Positions 33,434-41,816 of a stretch of DNA of 64,000 nucleotides are shown here, piece by piece. A model generated the notes under the pieces. That model was not told the origin of the DNA. It made no database searches and was given only the letters and a program-made list of their open reading frames with translations. Made by a program: the position numbers and the translations under genes. Position 1 is the stretch's first letter; each line of letters starts with the position of its first letter. This DNA comes from Donghicola sp041224595 (GTDB lineage: Bacteria > Pseudomonadota > Alphaproteobacteria > Rhodobacterales > Rhodobacteraceae), in NCBI RefSeq assembly GCF_041224595.1, contig NZ_JBGFGN010000162.1, positions 1 to 64,000 on the forward strand, written 5' to 3'.

Positions 33434-34297
33434 TCAGCGCAATTTGGGGATTCCGTCGGTATCTTCGGGGCGCTGTCCACGCTCCAGTCCGGCAAAATCA
33501 AAGAGCCCCGCATCCAGCAGATGGCTGGGGCGGGCATTCATCAGGGCGCGGAACATGACCTGGCGGCGGCCGGGGCTGTTCTTTTCCCATCCATCAAGGA
33601 TCTGCTTCACCTGCTGGCGCTGAAGCCCGTCCTGCGATCCACACAGATCGCAGGGAATGATCGGGTAGTTCATCGCGCGGGCGAACTTGTCACAATCGTC
33701 CTCGGCCACAAAGGCCAGCGGGCGATAGACAAATAGGTCACCTTCTTCGTTCACCAGTTTCGGCGGCATCGTCGCAAGGCGCCCGCCGTGGAACAGGTTC
33801 ATCATAAAGGTTTCCAGAATGTCGTCGCGGTGATGTCCCAGCACGACTGCGCTGCACCCTTCTTCGCGGGCAATGCGATACAGGTTGCCGCGGCGCAGGC
33901 GCGAGCAGAGGGCGCAGTAAGTGCGGCCCTGCGGAACCTTATCCATCACGACACTATAGGTATCCTGATATTCGATCCGGTGGGGCACCTTCATCTTTTC
34001 CAGAAACTCGGGCAGGACCGTCGCCGGAAAGCCGGGCTGACCCTGATCGAGGTTACAGGCCAGAATGTCCACGGGCAAAAGCCCGCGCCACTGGAGTTCG
34101 TGCAGAACGGCCAACAGAGTATAGCTGTCCTTGCCGCCCGAGAGGCAGACGAGCCAACGGGCGCCACGTTCGATCATACCGAACTGTTCGATCGCCTCGC
34201 GCGTCTGGCGCACGATGCGTTTGCGGAGTTTCTTGAACTCTGTCCCCGAAGGGGCCCCGGCAAAGAGCGGGTGAATCTCGTCATGTTCATCAAGCAT
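33434..34297 (-). CDS. ttcA: tRNA 2-thiocytidine(32) synthetase TtcA
   Basis: TtcA (287 aa) thiolates C32 of certain tRNAs using ATP and an iron-sulfur cluster. The PP-loop SGGKDS (53-58), Cys128/Cys131 (YCALCSRLRR) and Cys216/Cys219 (IPCDLCGSQ) are present. The start MLDEHDEIHPLFAG at 34297 is the usual family start, although a strong AGGAGG lies further upstream (about 34350) without a suitable start codon near it. It is divergent from the alpha/beta hydrolase gene. Confidence 0.93.
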   Translation of the reverse strand: MLDEHDEIHPLFAGAPSGTEFKKLRKRIVRQTREAIEQFGMIERGARWLVCLSGGKDSYTLLAVLHELQWRGLLPVDILACNLDQGQPGFPATVLPEFLEKMKVPHRIEYQDTYSVVMDKVPQGRTYCALCSRLRRGNLYRIAREEGCSAVVLGHHRDDILETFMMNLFHGGRLATMPPKLVNEEGDLFVYRPLAFVAEDDCDKFARAMNYPIIPCDLCGSQDGLQRQQVKQILDGWEKNSPGRRQVMFRALMNARPSHLLDAGLFDFAGLERGQRPEDTDGIPKLR

Positions 34298-34372
34298 GGC
34301 GCGGGGTATGCCAAACCCGACTGGATAGGAAAAGCCTTTTGCTGTTGCCTCCTTTTGCATTTGAGAGGGAAC

Positions 34373-35353
34373 ATGGATTTCATTTTTACGGTCCGCCGGA
34401 TTCGTAACGGGACATTTCAGCCCGAACCCGGCCAGAACAGCTTCTTGGTGGTGCCGCCAGAGGCCGAAGATATCAGCCCCGCGCACCGCATTGGTGGTGC
34501 TGTGAAAAAGATGCCGGACAGTTGGGCGCGGCGGGTTCTGCACGAATCCAAGCTGGATCACGTGCCCGAAGGCCAGCCCAATCGCGGTGACATCGTGGTG
34601 CATGTCCACGGCTTCAATGTCTCGACCAAGAAGATGTTGCACAGGCACCGGTTGCTGGCCAAAGGCTTGCGAGATCAAGGGTTTGAAGGCGTCGTGGTTA
34701 GTTACGATTGGCCGTCGGCAGACAAGGCGCTGAACTATCTAGAAGACCGCACGGACGCCAAGATCACCGCGATCCGGCTGGTGGATTCGGGGATCACCAG
34801 CTTTGCGGCGCGTCAGACACCGGACTGTCCGATCAACCTGCATATCGCGGCGCATTCGATGGGAGCCTATGTGGTCCGAGAGGCTTTTGACGATGCGGAT
34901 GACCGCCGCTACGTGGCTGGTCATGCGTGGAACGTGAGCCAAGTCTTGCTCATGTCGGCGGATGTTTCTGCGGCTGGAATGTGCGCTGTGTCGGGCAAAA
35001 GCAGCTCTCTTTACCGGCACTGCACGCGTTTGACGAACTACAACAACCCCCATGATTCGGTGCTGTCCTTGTCGAATATCAAGCGGATCGGCGTGGCGGC
35101 GCGGGCAGGGCGTGTGGGGCTGCCGGAAACGGCGCCCGATATGGCGGTGAATGTGGATTGCGGCGCGTACTTCGACGCCAATCGTGGGCTCTATGCCGAC
35201 ATCGAGTATGGGCAGCACACATGGTACTACCATGACCCCGTTTTCATGCGGGACGCCTATGAGACCATTCTTGGGATAAGCGACCGATCAACGTTGGCGA
35301 CGCGCGCAACGATTCCTGCTGCCTTGACGAACCGGTTGGCGCTGATTGGTTAG
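34373..35353 (+). CDS. Alpha/beta hydrolase of DUF900 type
   Basis: A 326-aa DUF900-like alpha/beta hydrolase. VVHVHGFNVSTKK (76-88) is the oxyanion segment and AHSMGAY (160-166, Ser162) the nucleophile elbow; an Asp/His near the C-terminus would complete the triad. The start at 34373 follows GAGAGGGA. No signal peptide is seen, so it is probably cytoplasmic. It interrupts the rpmH-rnpA-yidD/ttcA-yidC block on the opposite strand and its stop overlaps that of yidD. Confidence 0.8.
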   Translation: MDFIFTVRRIRNGTFQPEPGQNSFLVVPPEAEDISPAHRIGGAVKKMPDSWARRVLHESKLDHVPEGQPNRGDIVVHVHGFNVSTKKMLHRHRLLAKGLRDQGFEGVVVSYDWPSADKALNYLEDRTDAKITAIRLVDSGITSFAARQTPDCPINLHIAAHSMGAYVVREAFDDADDRRYVAGHAWNVSQVLLMSADVSAAGMCAVSGKSSSLYRHCTRLTNYNNPHDSVLSLSNIKRIGVAARAGRVGLPETAPDMAVNVDCGAYFDANRGLYADIEYGQHTWYYHDPVFMRDAYETILGISDRSTLATRATIPAALTNRLALIG

Positions 35354-35589
35354 TGGTGGTCGTGTTTGCAGGGCGGGACGGGATCGTAACCCGATCCGCC
35401 CCAAGGATTGCACCGTATGATGCGGTGAATGGTCAGATATGTGCCTTTGATCGCGCCATGCTTTTCCAGTGCCTCGAGCGAATAGACAGAGCATGTGGGC
35501 TGGAAGCGGCAACTTGTTCCGATCCAAGGTGACAGTGTCAGCCGATACAAGCGCACAGGCAGCGCAACAATATGGGCGAGGGGGCTCAT
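35350..35589 (-). CDS. yidD: Membrane protein insertion efficiency factor YidD
   Basis: YidD (79 aa) is a small, basic, membrane-associated factor helping YidC insertion. The Cys-containing TSCRFQPTCSVYSLEALEKHG and GGSGYDPVPPCKH are diagnostic. It overlaps rnpA by 4 bases. Its stop overlaps the convergent alpha/beta hydrolase stop by 4 bases. Confidence 0.96.
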   Translation of the reverse strand: MSPLAHIVALPVRLYRLTLSPWIGTSCRFQPTCSVYSLEALEKHGAIKGTYLTIHRIIRCNPWGGSGYDPVPPCKHDHH

Positions 35590-36020
35590 TTCTGCGGGGG
35601 CTTCGGGCTGTGGACCTTGCGCAGAGCATAGCGCAGGTCGCCGCGCAGGGCATCAAAGTCTCGATCAATGGTCGCCTTGGGTCGGCCAATCAGCACGTAA
35701 TCCCAACCGGCGCGGCCCATCTGGGGCACCAGTTCACGGGCGATCTCGCGCATCCTACGCTTGGCGCGGTTGCGGGCGACAGCATTGCCGATCTTTTTGG
35801 AACAGGTAAAACCGATGCGGATCAGATCATGATCGCATTCGTCCACGCGTCGTTTGCGGGCCTGAAGCATCAAGCCTGCAGTGCCTTGCTTGTTAGCGCG
35901 CGCGGCTCGCAGGAAATCTGACCGATTTTTCAGATTTTCCATGCGAAAGGGCACCGCCTCGTCCCGAGCCGGAGCCTGTGTAGGTGCCGGCGCGGGCGAT
36001 GACGGTGCCCGATCAGTCAT
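35586..36020 (-). CDS. rnpA: Ribonuclease P protein component
   Basis: RnpA (144 aa) is the protein subunit of RNase P, which trims tRNA 5' leaders. The RNR motif is seen as GNAVARNRAKRRMRE. About 25 residues rich in Ala and Pro precede the core; a later Met (MENLKNRSDFLRA, residue 27) is an alternative start close to the usual length. rpmH is immediately upstream. Confidence 0.93.
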   Translation of the reverse strand: MTDRAPSSPAPAPTQAPARDEAVPFRMENLKNRSDFLRAARANKQGTAGLMLQARKRRVDECDHDLIRIGFTCSKKIGNAVARNRAKRRMREIARELVPQMGRAGWDYVLIGRPKATIDRDFDALRGDLRYALRKVHSPKPPQK

Positions 36021-36034
36021 AACTCTGACCCGGA

Positions 36035-36169
36035 TTAAGCGCTAAGGCTCTTGCGGCCACGCGCACGGCGGGCGTTCAGAATCTTGCGGCCTGCTTTGGT
36101 CGCCATACGAGCGCGGAACCCGTGGCGGCGCTTGCGAACCAGGTTCGAGGGTTGGTAAGTGCGTTTCAT
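36035..36169 (-). CDS. rpmH: 50S ribosomal protein L34
   Basis: L34 is only 44 aa and easily missed. It translates as [19 protein letters not shown], continuing [19 protein letters not shown] and ending RKSLSA. It is the first gene of the rpmH-rnpA-yidD unit. A candidate promoter lies 70-95 bases upstream. Confidence 0.97.
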
Positions 36170-36235
36170 CGCAACGTCTCCGTCCTAATGGCGGCGAGGC
36201 TTGCAGATTCGCCCTGCCGTTACATTCGAACCCGT

Positions 36236-36264
36236 CCTTTAGGCGCGAAGCTGAAATAAGTCAA
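36236..36264 (-). promoter_or_regulatory. Candidate rpmH promoter
   Basis: On the minus strand TTGACT (plus 36259-36264) and TAAAGG (plus 36236-36241) are separated by 17 bases, about 70 bases upstream of rpmH. The -35 is good and the -10 weak, as in many alphaproteobacterial promoters. Confidence 0.4.
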
Positions 36265-36442
36265 ACCAGTTCTCGGCGCTTTTTGGGCCGTTAGCATGAA
36301 AATGTTTCAGTTTTCTATCGATCCGCCCGAAACGGGGCAGACCACTTCACCCCTGATCAAGCACACGTGAGGCCACTATCCGCCAGTACGCATCTCGGGC
36401 ATGTTGAGCGAATTGCCACAACTCTGCAAGGACGCCTCTGCA

Positions 36443-37177
36443 ATGACATCGACACGATCCAAGCCCTTCTGGAGTGCGGCGCAGCGCCAGGCGCCTTTGC
36501 TGCTTCTTGTTGTCGGCGGGGTGGTTGGCGCGATCTTTCTCAAAGATGTTCTGGATTTCCAAACGCTCAGTGAGAACCGAGAACACCTCGTAGCCCTGCG
36601 TGATGCGCATTACGGGTGGGTCGCTGCGGGGTTTGTAGTCGTTTATGCGGCTATGGTGGCGTTCTCTTTGCCAGGCGCGACCATTGCCACGCTGACCGGC
36701 GGATTTCTGTTTTCCACCTTTCCCGGCGTGCTTTTCAACGTGAGCGGAGCGACTATGGGCGCTGTCCTTCTGTTCATGGCAGCGCGATGGGGATTGGGGG
36801 ACCGCTTGGCAGAGAAGATGCAGACCAGCGAAGGGCGAATCCGGAAAATTAAGGATGGGATCGACGCAAATCAGTGGGAGATGCTGTTTTTGATTCGCCT
36901 GATTCCAGTGGTCCCATTCTTTGTTGCGAATCTGGTGCCAGCCTTGGTCGGAGTGGGCTTCATTCCTTTTGCTGTCACGACTTTCTTGGGAATTATCCCA
37001 GCAGCCCTAGTCTATACGTCGGTCGGCGCTGGTCTTGGCGCGATCTTCGAACGCGGCGAGACGCCCGATCTGGGAATCATCTTTTCGCCGGAAATCTTGC
37101 TCCCACTGCTGGGATTGGCGGCGCTGGCGGCTCTTCCTGCTGTCGTCAGAGCGATGCGCAGAAAATCAGAGGTCTAA
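36443..37177 (+). CDS. TVP38/TMEM64-family membrane protein
   Basis: A 244-aa polytopic membrane protein of the SNARE-associated (DedA-related) PF09335 family. A first TM at about 14-34 is followed by the core (GATIATLTGGFLFSTFPGVLFN; RLIPVVPFFVANLVPALVGVGF), where the Arg and Pro are the family hallmarks; a last TM lies near 215-235. The start at 36443 follows AAGGACG. It is followed 4 bases later by a flavoprotein gene, a pairing common enough that fusions exist; function unclear, possibly lipid or membrane homeostasis. Confidence 0.85.
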   Translation: MTSTRSKPFWSAAQRQAPLLLLVVGGVVGAIFLKDVLDFQTLSENREHLVALRDAHYGWVAAGFVVVYAAMVAFSLPGATIATLTGGFLFSTFPGVLFNVSGATMGAVLLFMAARWGLGDRLAEKMQTSEGRIRKIKDGIDANQWEMLFLIRLIPVVPFFVANLVPALVGVGFIPFAVTTFLGIIPAALVYTSVGAGLGAIFERGETPDLGIIFSPEILLPLLGLAALAALPAVVRAMRRKSEV

Positions 37178-37181
37178 AGAC

Positions 37182-38600
37182 ATGAAGCATATTAAAACGG
37201 ACCTCCTTGTTGTTGGGGCCGGCTCCGGTGGTCTGTCCGTTGCAGCGGGCGCTGTGCAGATGGGGGCGAAAGTCGTTCTATTAGAGCGCGGAAAGATGGG
37301 CGGGGATTGCCTGAACTACGGGTGCGTTCCGTCCAAAGCTATGATTGCGAGCGCTGCGCGCGCCCATCAATTGGCCACAGCGGAGGAATTTGGGATTACA
37401 TCCGTTGTGCCAGAGGTCGATTATGCCGCCGTAAAGCAAAGGGTTGCCGAGGTCATCGCCACCATCGCGCCACACGACAGTCAGGAGCGTTTCGAGAAAC
37501 TCGGCGTGACAGTGATCCGGGAAGAAGGGCGCTTTGTCGCGGCGAACCGCATGGTCGCCGGGGATACTGAAATCGAAGCACGTAGGATTGTCCTCGCAAC
37601 AGGGTCGCGCCCGTTGGTCCCTCAGATTCCGGGTCTCGAGGATCTGCCTTATCTGACCAATGAAACTCTGTTCGAATTACAGGATAAGCCAGAGCATCTT
37701 ATTATTATTGGCGGCGGGCCGATCGGTCTTGAGATGGCGCAAGCGCACGTGCGTTTGGGGTGCAAGGTTACGGTGCTCGAGGCAGGTTCCGTTCTGGCCA
37801 AAGAGGATCGAGATGCCAGTGCACTCGTGGCCGAGGCGTTACGGCGCGAGGGCGTCGATCTACAGGAATATACCTCTGCGACGCGGATCACGGGGCAAAC
37901 GGGTTCCATCATGATCGAGACCAACACGGATCACCGAGTAGAGGGGACGCACCTGCTGATCGCAGCGGGGCGGCAGCCAAACGTGGAGACACTGGATCTG
38001 CCCAAGGCTGGTATCGACTTCACGTCCTCTGGAATCACTGTGGACGAAGTCTTGCGCACGACAAATCGCAAGGTCTATGCGATTGGCGATGTGGCCGGAG
38101 GCATGCAGTTCACCCACGTTGCAGGCTATCACGCTGGTCTCATAATCAGGTCGGCACTGTTGTCCTTGCCCGCGAAGGCCAAGACCGCTCACATCCCCCG
38201 TGCCACATACACTGCGCCTGAACTTGCGCAGATTGGTTTAACCGAAGACGAGGCTCGGCACGCGCATGGCGACAGTCTGGAGGTCGTCCGATTCGACTAT
38301 GATGGCAACGATCGTGCGATTGCGACGGGTCGAACAGAAGGCTGGATTAAGGTGATGGTCCACAAGGGCAAGCCTGTCGGCGCTACCGTCGTTGGCCCTG
38401 ATGCGGGAGAGATCATAAACTTATGGGCTATGGTCTTGGCAAATGGGCTCAAGATGTCTCATCTCACAAGTATGGTCTCGCCATATCCAACGTTGGGCGA
38501 GATAAGTAAGCGCGCGGCAGGGAACTATTACGCTCCGCGGCTGTTTGATAACAAATTAGTGAAATACTTGGTTCGGGCTGTGCAGTCGCTGCTTCCCTGA
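37182..38600 (+). CDS. MerA-like FAD/NAD(P) pyridine nucleotide-disulfide oxidoreductase
   Basis: A 472-aa flavoprotein. The FAD fold VVGAGSGG (10-17), redox Cys pair GDCLNYGCVPSK (Cys43, Cys48), NAD(P) fold IIGGGPIGLE and FAD-binding AIGDV are intact. At the position of the catalytic His of dihydrolipoamide dehydrogenase (HPTLSE) it has YPTLGE (Tyr435), as mercuric reductases do, but there is no HMA domain and no C-terminal Cys pair. So it is neither a classical Lpd nor MerA. It directly follows the TVP38 gene, so membrane-coupled redox is plausible. Confidence 0.82.
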   Translation: MKHIKTDLLVVGAGSGGLSVAAGAVQMGAKVVLLERGKMGGDCLNYGCVPSKAMIASAARAHQLATAEEFGITSVVPEVDYAAVKQRVAEVIATIAPHDSQERFEKLGVTVIREEGRFVAANRMVAGDTEIEARRIVLATGSRPLVPQIPGLEDLPYLTNETLFELQDKPEHLIIIGGGPIGLEMAQAHVRLGCKVTVLEAGSVLAKEDRDASALVAEALRREGVDLQEYTSATRITGQTGSIMIETNTDHRVEGTHLLIAAGRQPNVETLDLPKAGIDFTSSGITVDEVLRTTNRKVYAIGDVAGGMQFTHVAGYHAGLIIRSALLSLPAKAKTAHIPRATYTAPELAQIGLTEDEARHAHGDSLEVVRFDYDGNDRAIATGRTEGWIKVMVHKGKPVGATVVGPDAGEIINLWAMVLANGLKMSHLTSMVSPYPTLGEISKRAAGNYYAPRLFDNKLVKYLVRAVQSLLP

Positions 38601-38618
38601 GCCAGCCGAGGGATTGAG

Positions 38619-40010
38619 ATGTTCAAGTCGCTGTCAGGGCGCTTCCTGATCCTCACGATGGTATTCGTGATGCTCGCAGAAATCCTGATCTTTGTGCCGT
38701 CGATTGCCCGCTATCGAGAGGACTTTTTGCTCACGCGGATCGAACGGGCGCAACTGGCGTCGTTGGCTTTGCTGGCCAACGGGGTGGTGGATCGCGATCT
38801 TGAAGAAGAGCTGCTCTTGAATGCAGGTGTCTATAACGTTGTGCTGCGCCGGAACGAGGCGCGGCAGTTGGTGCTGTCCTCGCCTATTCCGTCGCCTGTC
38901 GCTGCGACCTACGATTTGCGGGATACGCCCCCATGGGAGTTGATTCGCGATGCGATGGTCGCTCTGTGGAACCCGCAGGATTCTGTGCTGCGGGTGATCG
39001 GCTACCCAACTCAGGACGCCGGAATGCTGATCGAGGTGACCTTGCCGTCTGCACCGCTTCGGTCTGCTTTGTTGGACTACGGGCTACGTATTCTATGGCT
39101 GTCGTTGGCCATTTCGCTGATCGCAGCCGCATTGTTGTTCTTTGCAGTACGCAAGGTGATCGTTTCGCCGATCCGCAGCGTTGTCAGGCAGATGGCGCGC
39201 TACGCCGAAGCGCCAGAGGACGCCCGACGGATTATCACGCCCTCGAATGGCATCACTGAATTGCGCGAAGCCGAAGAAGCTTTGAAGTCTCTGGAAACTG
39301 AATTGACCGGAGCCTTGCGCCAGAAAGAACGTCTTGCGCAACTTGGTGGTGCGGTGGCGAGGGTAAGCCATGATTTGCGGAATATTCTGACCAGTGCACA
39401 ATTGTTCGCGGACCGCTTGGAAACGAGCGCGGACCCAACTGTCGCACGTATGGCGCCAAAATTGGTCCGTTCCATTACGCGAGCCGTGACCTTGACCGAG
39501 AGCACACTTGCCTTTGGTAAAGCCCAAGAACCACCGCCGAGTCTGACGCGGTTCTCGCTCGCCGATCTGGCAAATGATGTCCTCGATAGCGAGCGACTCG
39601 CGATTGGGGAGGCATATATCAGTTTGTCAGCCGATATCGTGGTCGGTCTGGTGATCCGCGCGGACAGCGAACAATTGCACAGGGTGCTGTCCAATCTGGT
39701 GCGCAACGCGCGACAGGCAATCGCAAGCTCTGGCAAGCCCGGAGAGATTTGCTTGTCCGCCGTAGAAGACGATGCGTGTTGGCGAATCTACGTGCGTGAC
39801 ACGGGGCCAGGCTTGCCCCCCAAAGCCAAAGAGCATCTGTTTCAGCCATTCGCGACCAGCGGCAAGCGCGGGGGGACGGGGCTGGGTTTGACGATATCTC
39901 AAGAGCTTATCCGCGGCCACGGGGGGCAATTGCGGTTGGAAGACGCTTACGAGGGCGGAACTGCCTTTGAAATTTGTCTGCCCAAAGGGGACGCCGAGAT
40001 TAATTTCTAG
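38619..40010 (+). CDS. Orphan sensor histidine kinase (HAMP)
   Basis: A 463-aa inner-membrane kinase. TM1 (about 9-30) and TM2 (156-178) flank a periplasmic sensor; a HAMP region (179-232) precedes the phosphoacceptor ARVSHDLRN (His251) and the ATPase domain with N box NLVRNARQAI, G1 DTGPGLP and G2 GGTGLGL. No response regulator lies nearby, so its partner is elsewhere. It starts 18 bases after the flavoprotein gene and probably belongs to its transcript. A T-rich stretch follows the stop. Confidence 0.88.
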   Translation: MFKSLSGRFLILTMVFVMLAEILIFVPSIARYREDFLLTRIERAQLASLALLANGVVDRDLEEELLLNAGVYNVVLRRNEARQLVLSSPIPSPVAATYDLRDTPPWELIRDAMVALWNPQDSVLRVIGYPTQDAGMLIEVTLPSAPLRSALLDYGLRILWLSLAISLIAAALLFFAVRKVIVSPIRSVVRQMARYAEAPEDARRIITPSNGITELREAEEALKSLETELTGALRQKERLAQLGGAVARVSHDLRNILTSAQLFADRLETSADPTVARMAPKLVRSITRAVTLTESTLAFGKAQEPPPSLTRFSLADLANDVLDSERLAIGEAYISLSADIVVGLVIRADSEQLHRVLSNLVRNARQAIASSGKPGEICLSAVEDDACWRIYVRDTGPGLPPKAKEHLFQPFATSGKRGGTGLGLTISQELIRGHGGQLRLEDAYEGGTAFEICLPKGDAEINF

Positions 40011-40027
40011 TTTTTTGTTTTTTGCTC

Positions 40028-40056
40028 TTGCGGCCCCCAGCCGATAACCTTAGAAG
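40028..40056 (+). promoter_or_regulatory. Candidate promoter for tRNA-Arg
   Basis: TTGCGG (40028-40033), a 17-base gap and TAGAAG (40051-40056) lie 11 bases before the tRNA 5' end. The match is weak and rests mostly on position. Confidence 0.3.
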
Positions 40057-40067
40057 CACCCCACGAC

Positions 40068-40144
40068 GCACCGGTAGCTCAGCTGGATAGAGTATCTGAC
40101 TACGAATCAGGGGGTCGGGGGTTCGAATCCTCCCCGGTGCGCCA
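40068..40144 (+). tRNA. tRNA-Arg (anticodon ACG)
   Basis: A 77-nt cloverleaf. Acceptor GCACCGG (40068-40074) pairs with CCGGTGC (40134-40140). The D-arm region is TAGCTCAGCTGGATAGA, the anticodon loop CTACGAA has ACG at 40102-40104, and the T-loop is GTTCGAATC. The encoded 3' end is G plus CCA. A34 would be inosine-modified by TadA, so it reads CGU/CGC/CGA arginine codons. Confidence 0.96.
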
Positions 40145-40566
40145 CTTCCCTTCCAGTATAAATCCAGCACTTTAGACGGCTGTCGCGCGACAACCCAGAT
40201 TGTTGCCTCTCAAAATCATCACTCTCTTTTATGTTTTTGATCTTTTGAGCAGATGCGCGGCAAATTGGTCAATTTATGCTGCAGTTGCAAAACGACGCTT
40301 GAATGCAGCCGCAGAAAAACGCACTCTGACCTTGGTCAAGAAGTGACTGTCTGTGAGTTTGCCACTTGAAGCACAGGCTCTGCCGCTTGTTTTGCGATCA
40401 GCATACCGAGCAGGGGCGACAAGGGGCTGAACGCCGTGTCACATGGTTTTCGTGACAGGCCCCGCCGTGCGACACCAGTCTCTCTCCAGAGCGCGGCGTG
40501 AGTGCTGGGTTTGGTATGACAGCCACGGGAGAGTGGATAACACACCGATCGCAAAGGAATTTGCAG
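40145..40566. other. Noncoding region between tRNA-Arg and the phasin-like gene
   Basis: About 420 bases without a supported gene. It contains a palindrome at 40437-40457, GCAG/CTGC-rich stretches near 40280-40310, and a TTATCCACT-like near-DnaA-box (minus strand, around 40531-40540). No integrase remnant or duplicated tRNA end is seen. The unusually long gap suggests a regulated promoter for the next gene. Confidence 0.4.
40437..40457. promoter_or_regulatory. Inverted repeat upstream of the phasin-like gene
   Basis: TGTCAC (40437-40442) and GTGACA (40452-40457) are perfect inverted half-sites spaced by 9 bp, ending 110 bases before the ATG. The spacing suits a dimeric regulator. The half-site is not the CRP or FNR consensus. 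Confidence 0.35.
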
Positions 40567-41205
40567 ATGCTGACGATCACGACCCCCGCCGAAATGACTG
40601 CCGCGTCGATGGCCTACTGGGCCAAAGGCCTCCGGATGCAACAAGAGATGCTCAACTGCTCCTATCGCATGATGATGGTGTGGTCGCCCTTCTCTGCTTT
40701 GAACATCAAGCTCACAAGCGAAGAAGCGCCCGCCGCCGCAAAGCTGGAAGTCGTTGCTACACCCGCAGAAAAGCCCGCTGCCGCGCCGAAAGCTGCGCCC
40801 AAGCCGCGTTCTACCCGCGCTCCGGCCCGCAAGAAGGCAGCGCCCAAAGCTGCCGCTCCGGCCAAGGCGGCGCCTGTGAAAGAAGCTCCGAAGCCAGAGG
40901 CCAAAGCAGAGGCGCCCAAGCCCGCAGCTGTGAAAGATGCGCCGAAGGAGGAGGTCGCAAAAGCGCCCGCTCCGAAGCCGGCGGAACCTGCCGCAAAGCC
41001 CGCCCCCAAAACTCAGGCCAAGCCTGCACCTGCTCCGGCCAAAGAGGCCGCGCCTGCGGCGCCTGCAAAGGCGGCAGCACCTGTAAATGCGGCAGCGCCG
41101 AAATCAGCTACGCCAAAGGCGCCTGCAAAGCCTGCAACGGGCGCGCCTTCAAAGCCGCGCGCGCCGTCGGCGCCGCCAGCGATGCCTGGTTCGGCAAAAA
41201 ACTGA
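40567..41205 (+). CDS. Ala/Pro/Lys-rich protein with a phasin-like N-terminus
   Basis: A 212-aa protein of unknown function. The first 50 residues look folded (ITTPAEMTAASMAYWAKGL then RMQQEMLNCSYRMMMVWSPF), amphipathic and reminiscent of the short helical region of phasins. Residues 54-212 are low-complexity Ala/Pro/Lys with scattered Glu, resembling the AKP tails of histone-H1-like and PHA-granule proteins. The start at 40567 follows AAGGAA. Candidate roles are granule coating or DNA/RNA binding; neither is shown by sequence. Confidence 0.65.
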   Translation: MLTITTPAEMTAASMAYWAKGLRMQQEMLNCSYRMMMVWSPFSALNIKLTSEEAPAAAKLEVVATPAEKPAAAPKAAPKPRSTRAPARKKAAPKAAAPAKAAPVKEAPKPEAKAEAPKPAAVKDAPKEEVAKAPAPKPAEPAAKPAPKTQAKPAPAPAKEAAPAAPAKAAAPVNAAAPKSATPKAPAKPATGAPSKPRAPSAPPAMPGSAKN

Positions 41206-41231
41206 TAGATTTCAGAACGCTTGACTGTCGG

Positions 41232-41266
41232 CGCCATCCCTCTTCGGGGTGGCGTCTTACGTTTTT
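41232..41266 (+). terminator. Terminator after the phasin-like gene
   Basis: CGCCATCCC (41232-41240) pairs with GGGGTGGCG (41246-41254), one G-U, loop TCTTC, followed by a T-rich tail ending TTTTT. Confidence 0.75.
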
Positions 41267-41402
41267 GGAGTTTTGGCGTTAACGCTGCATTGCGGCATAC
41301 GTGCAGCGGCTATGCAGAAATGGAAGTGTTGCTGACCAACTCGATGACTTAGTTTGAATGGCAGGGGGGAAACCCACACACCAAACATCAGAGGGTTTTC
41401 TT

Positions 41403-41630
41403 ATGGCAATCTCGACCACAGAATTTCACGTTGAACGTCCTACACTGCGCGCACGCTTCGACCGTTTCTTTTCGGCTCTTGGCAGCGCTTACGTCGCCTA
41501 CGCCAACAGCCGTTCGCGCATCGGTGAAATCCGCGCGCTTGAGGCGAAATCGGACGCCGAGCTGAAAGCAATGGGAATCAAGCGCGATCAGATCGCACAG
41601 TACGTATTCCGCGACGTCTTCTACGTCTGA
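41403..41630 (+). CDS. Second DUF1127 small protein
   Basis: A 75-aa protein with a C-terminal DUF1127 domain (about 37-66: RSRIGEIRALEAKSDAELKAM). The start at 41403 follows a GAGGG. It differs from the first copy (10821-11036) in length and end. It is not followed by a CCUCCUCCC RNA but by an ordinary strong terminator, so not every DUF1127 gene here carries a cuckoo sRNA. Confidence 0.82.
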   Translation: MAISTTEFHVERPTLRARFDRFFSALGSAYVAYANSRSRIGEIRALEAKSDAELKAMGIKRDQIAQYVFRDVFYV

Positions 41631-41668
41631 ACGGAACGGCCAATCGGTCGAACCTACGCTATGATACA

Positions 41669-41717
41669 GGGCAGGCATATGATGGCAGTCGCCATCGGTG
41701 CCTGCCCGTGCTTTTTT
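41669..41717 (+). terminator. Strong terminator after the second DUF1127 gene
   Basis: GGGCAGGCA (41669-41677) pairs with TGCCTGCCC (41699-41707), with a nested GATGGC/GCCATC stem inside, followed by TTTTTT. Confidence 0.85.
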
Positions 41718-41816
41718 ACGGGATTGAGTTCGTGCGCCCATGCAGGCGGGACTCTGCGCTATTCGTGTTAGTGACAGTCGGGAAATTGGCCTACATACGA
41801 GGCCAAGGAGCCTGTC

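Noticed and set aside
40068..40144. tRNA-Arg as an attachment site of a genomic island
   Set aside because: No integrase, no duplicated 3' tRNA end and no mobility genes nearby.
40443..41282. 279-codon alternative frame covering the phasin-like gene
   Set aside because: The Ala/Pro/Lys-rich frame with the AAGGAA site is the coherent one; the alternative is a GC-driven shadow.
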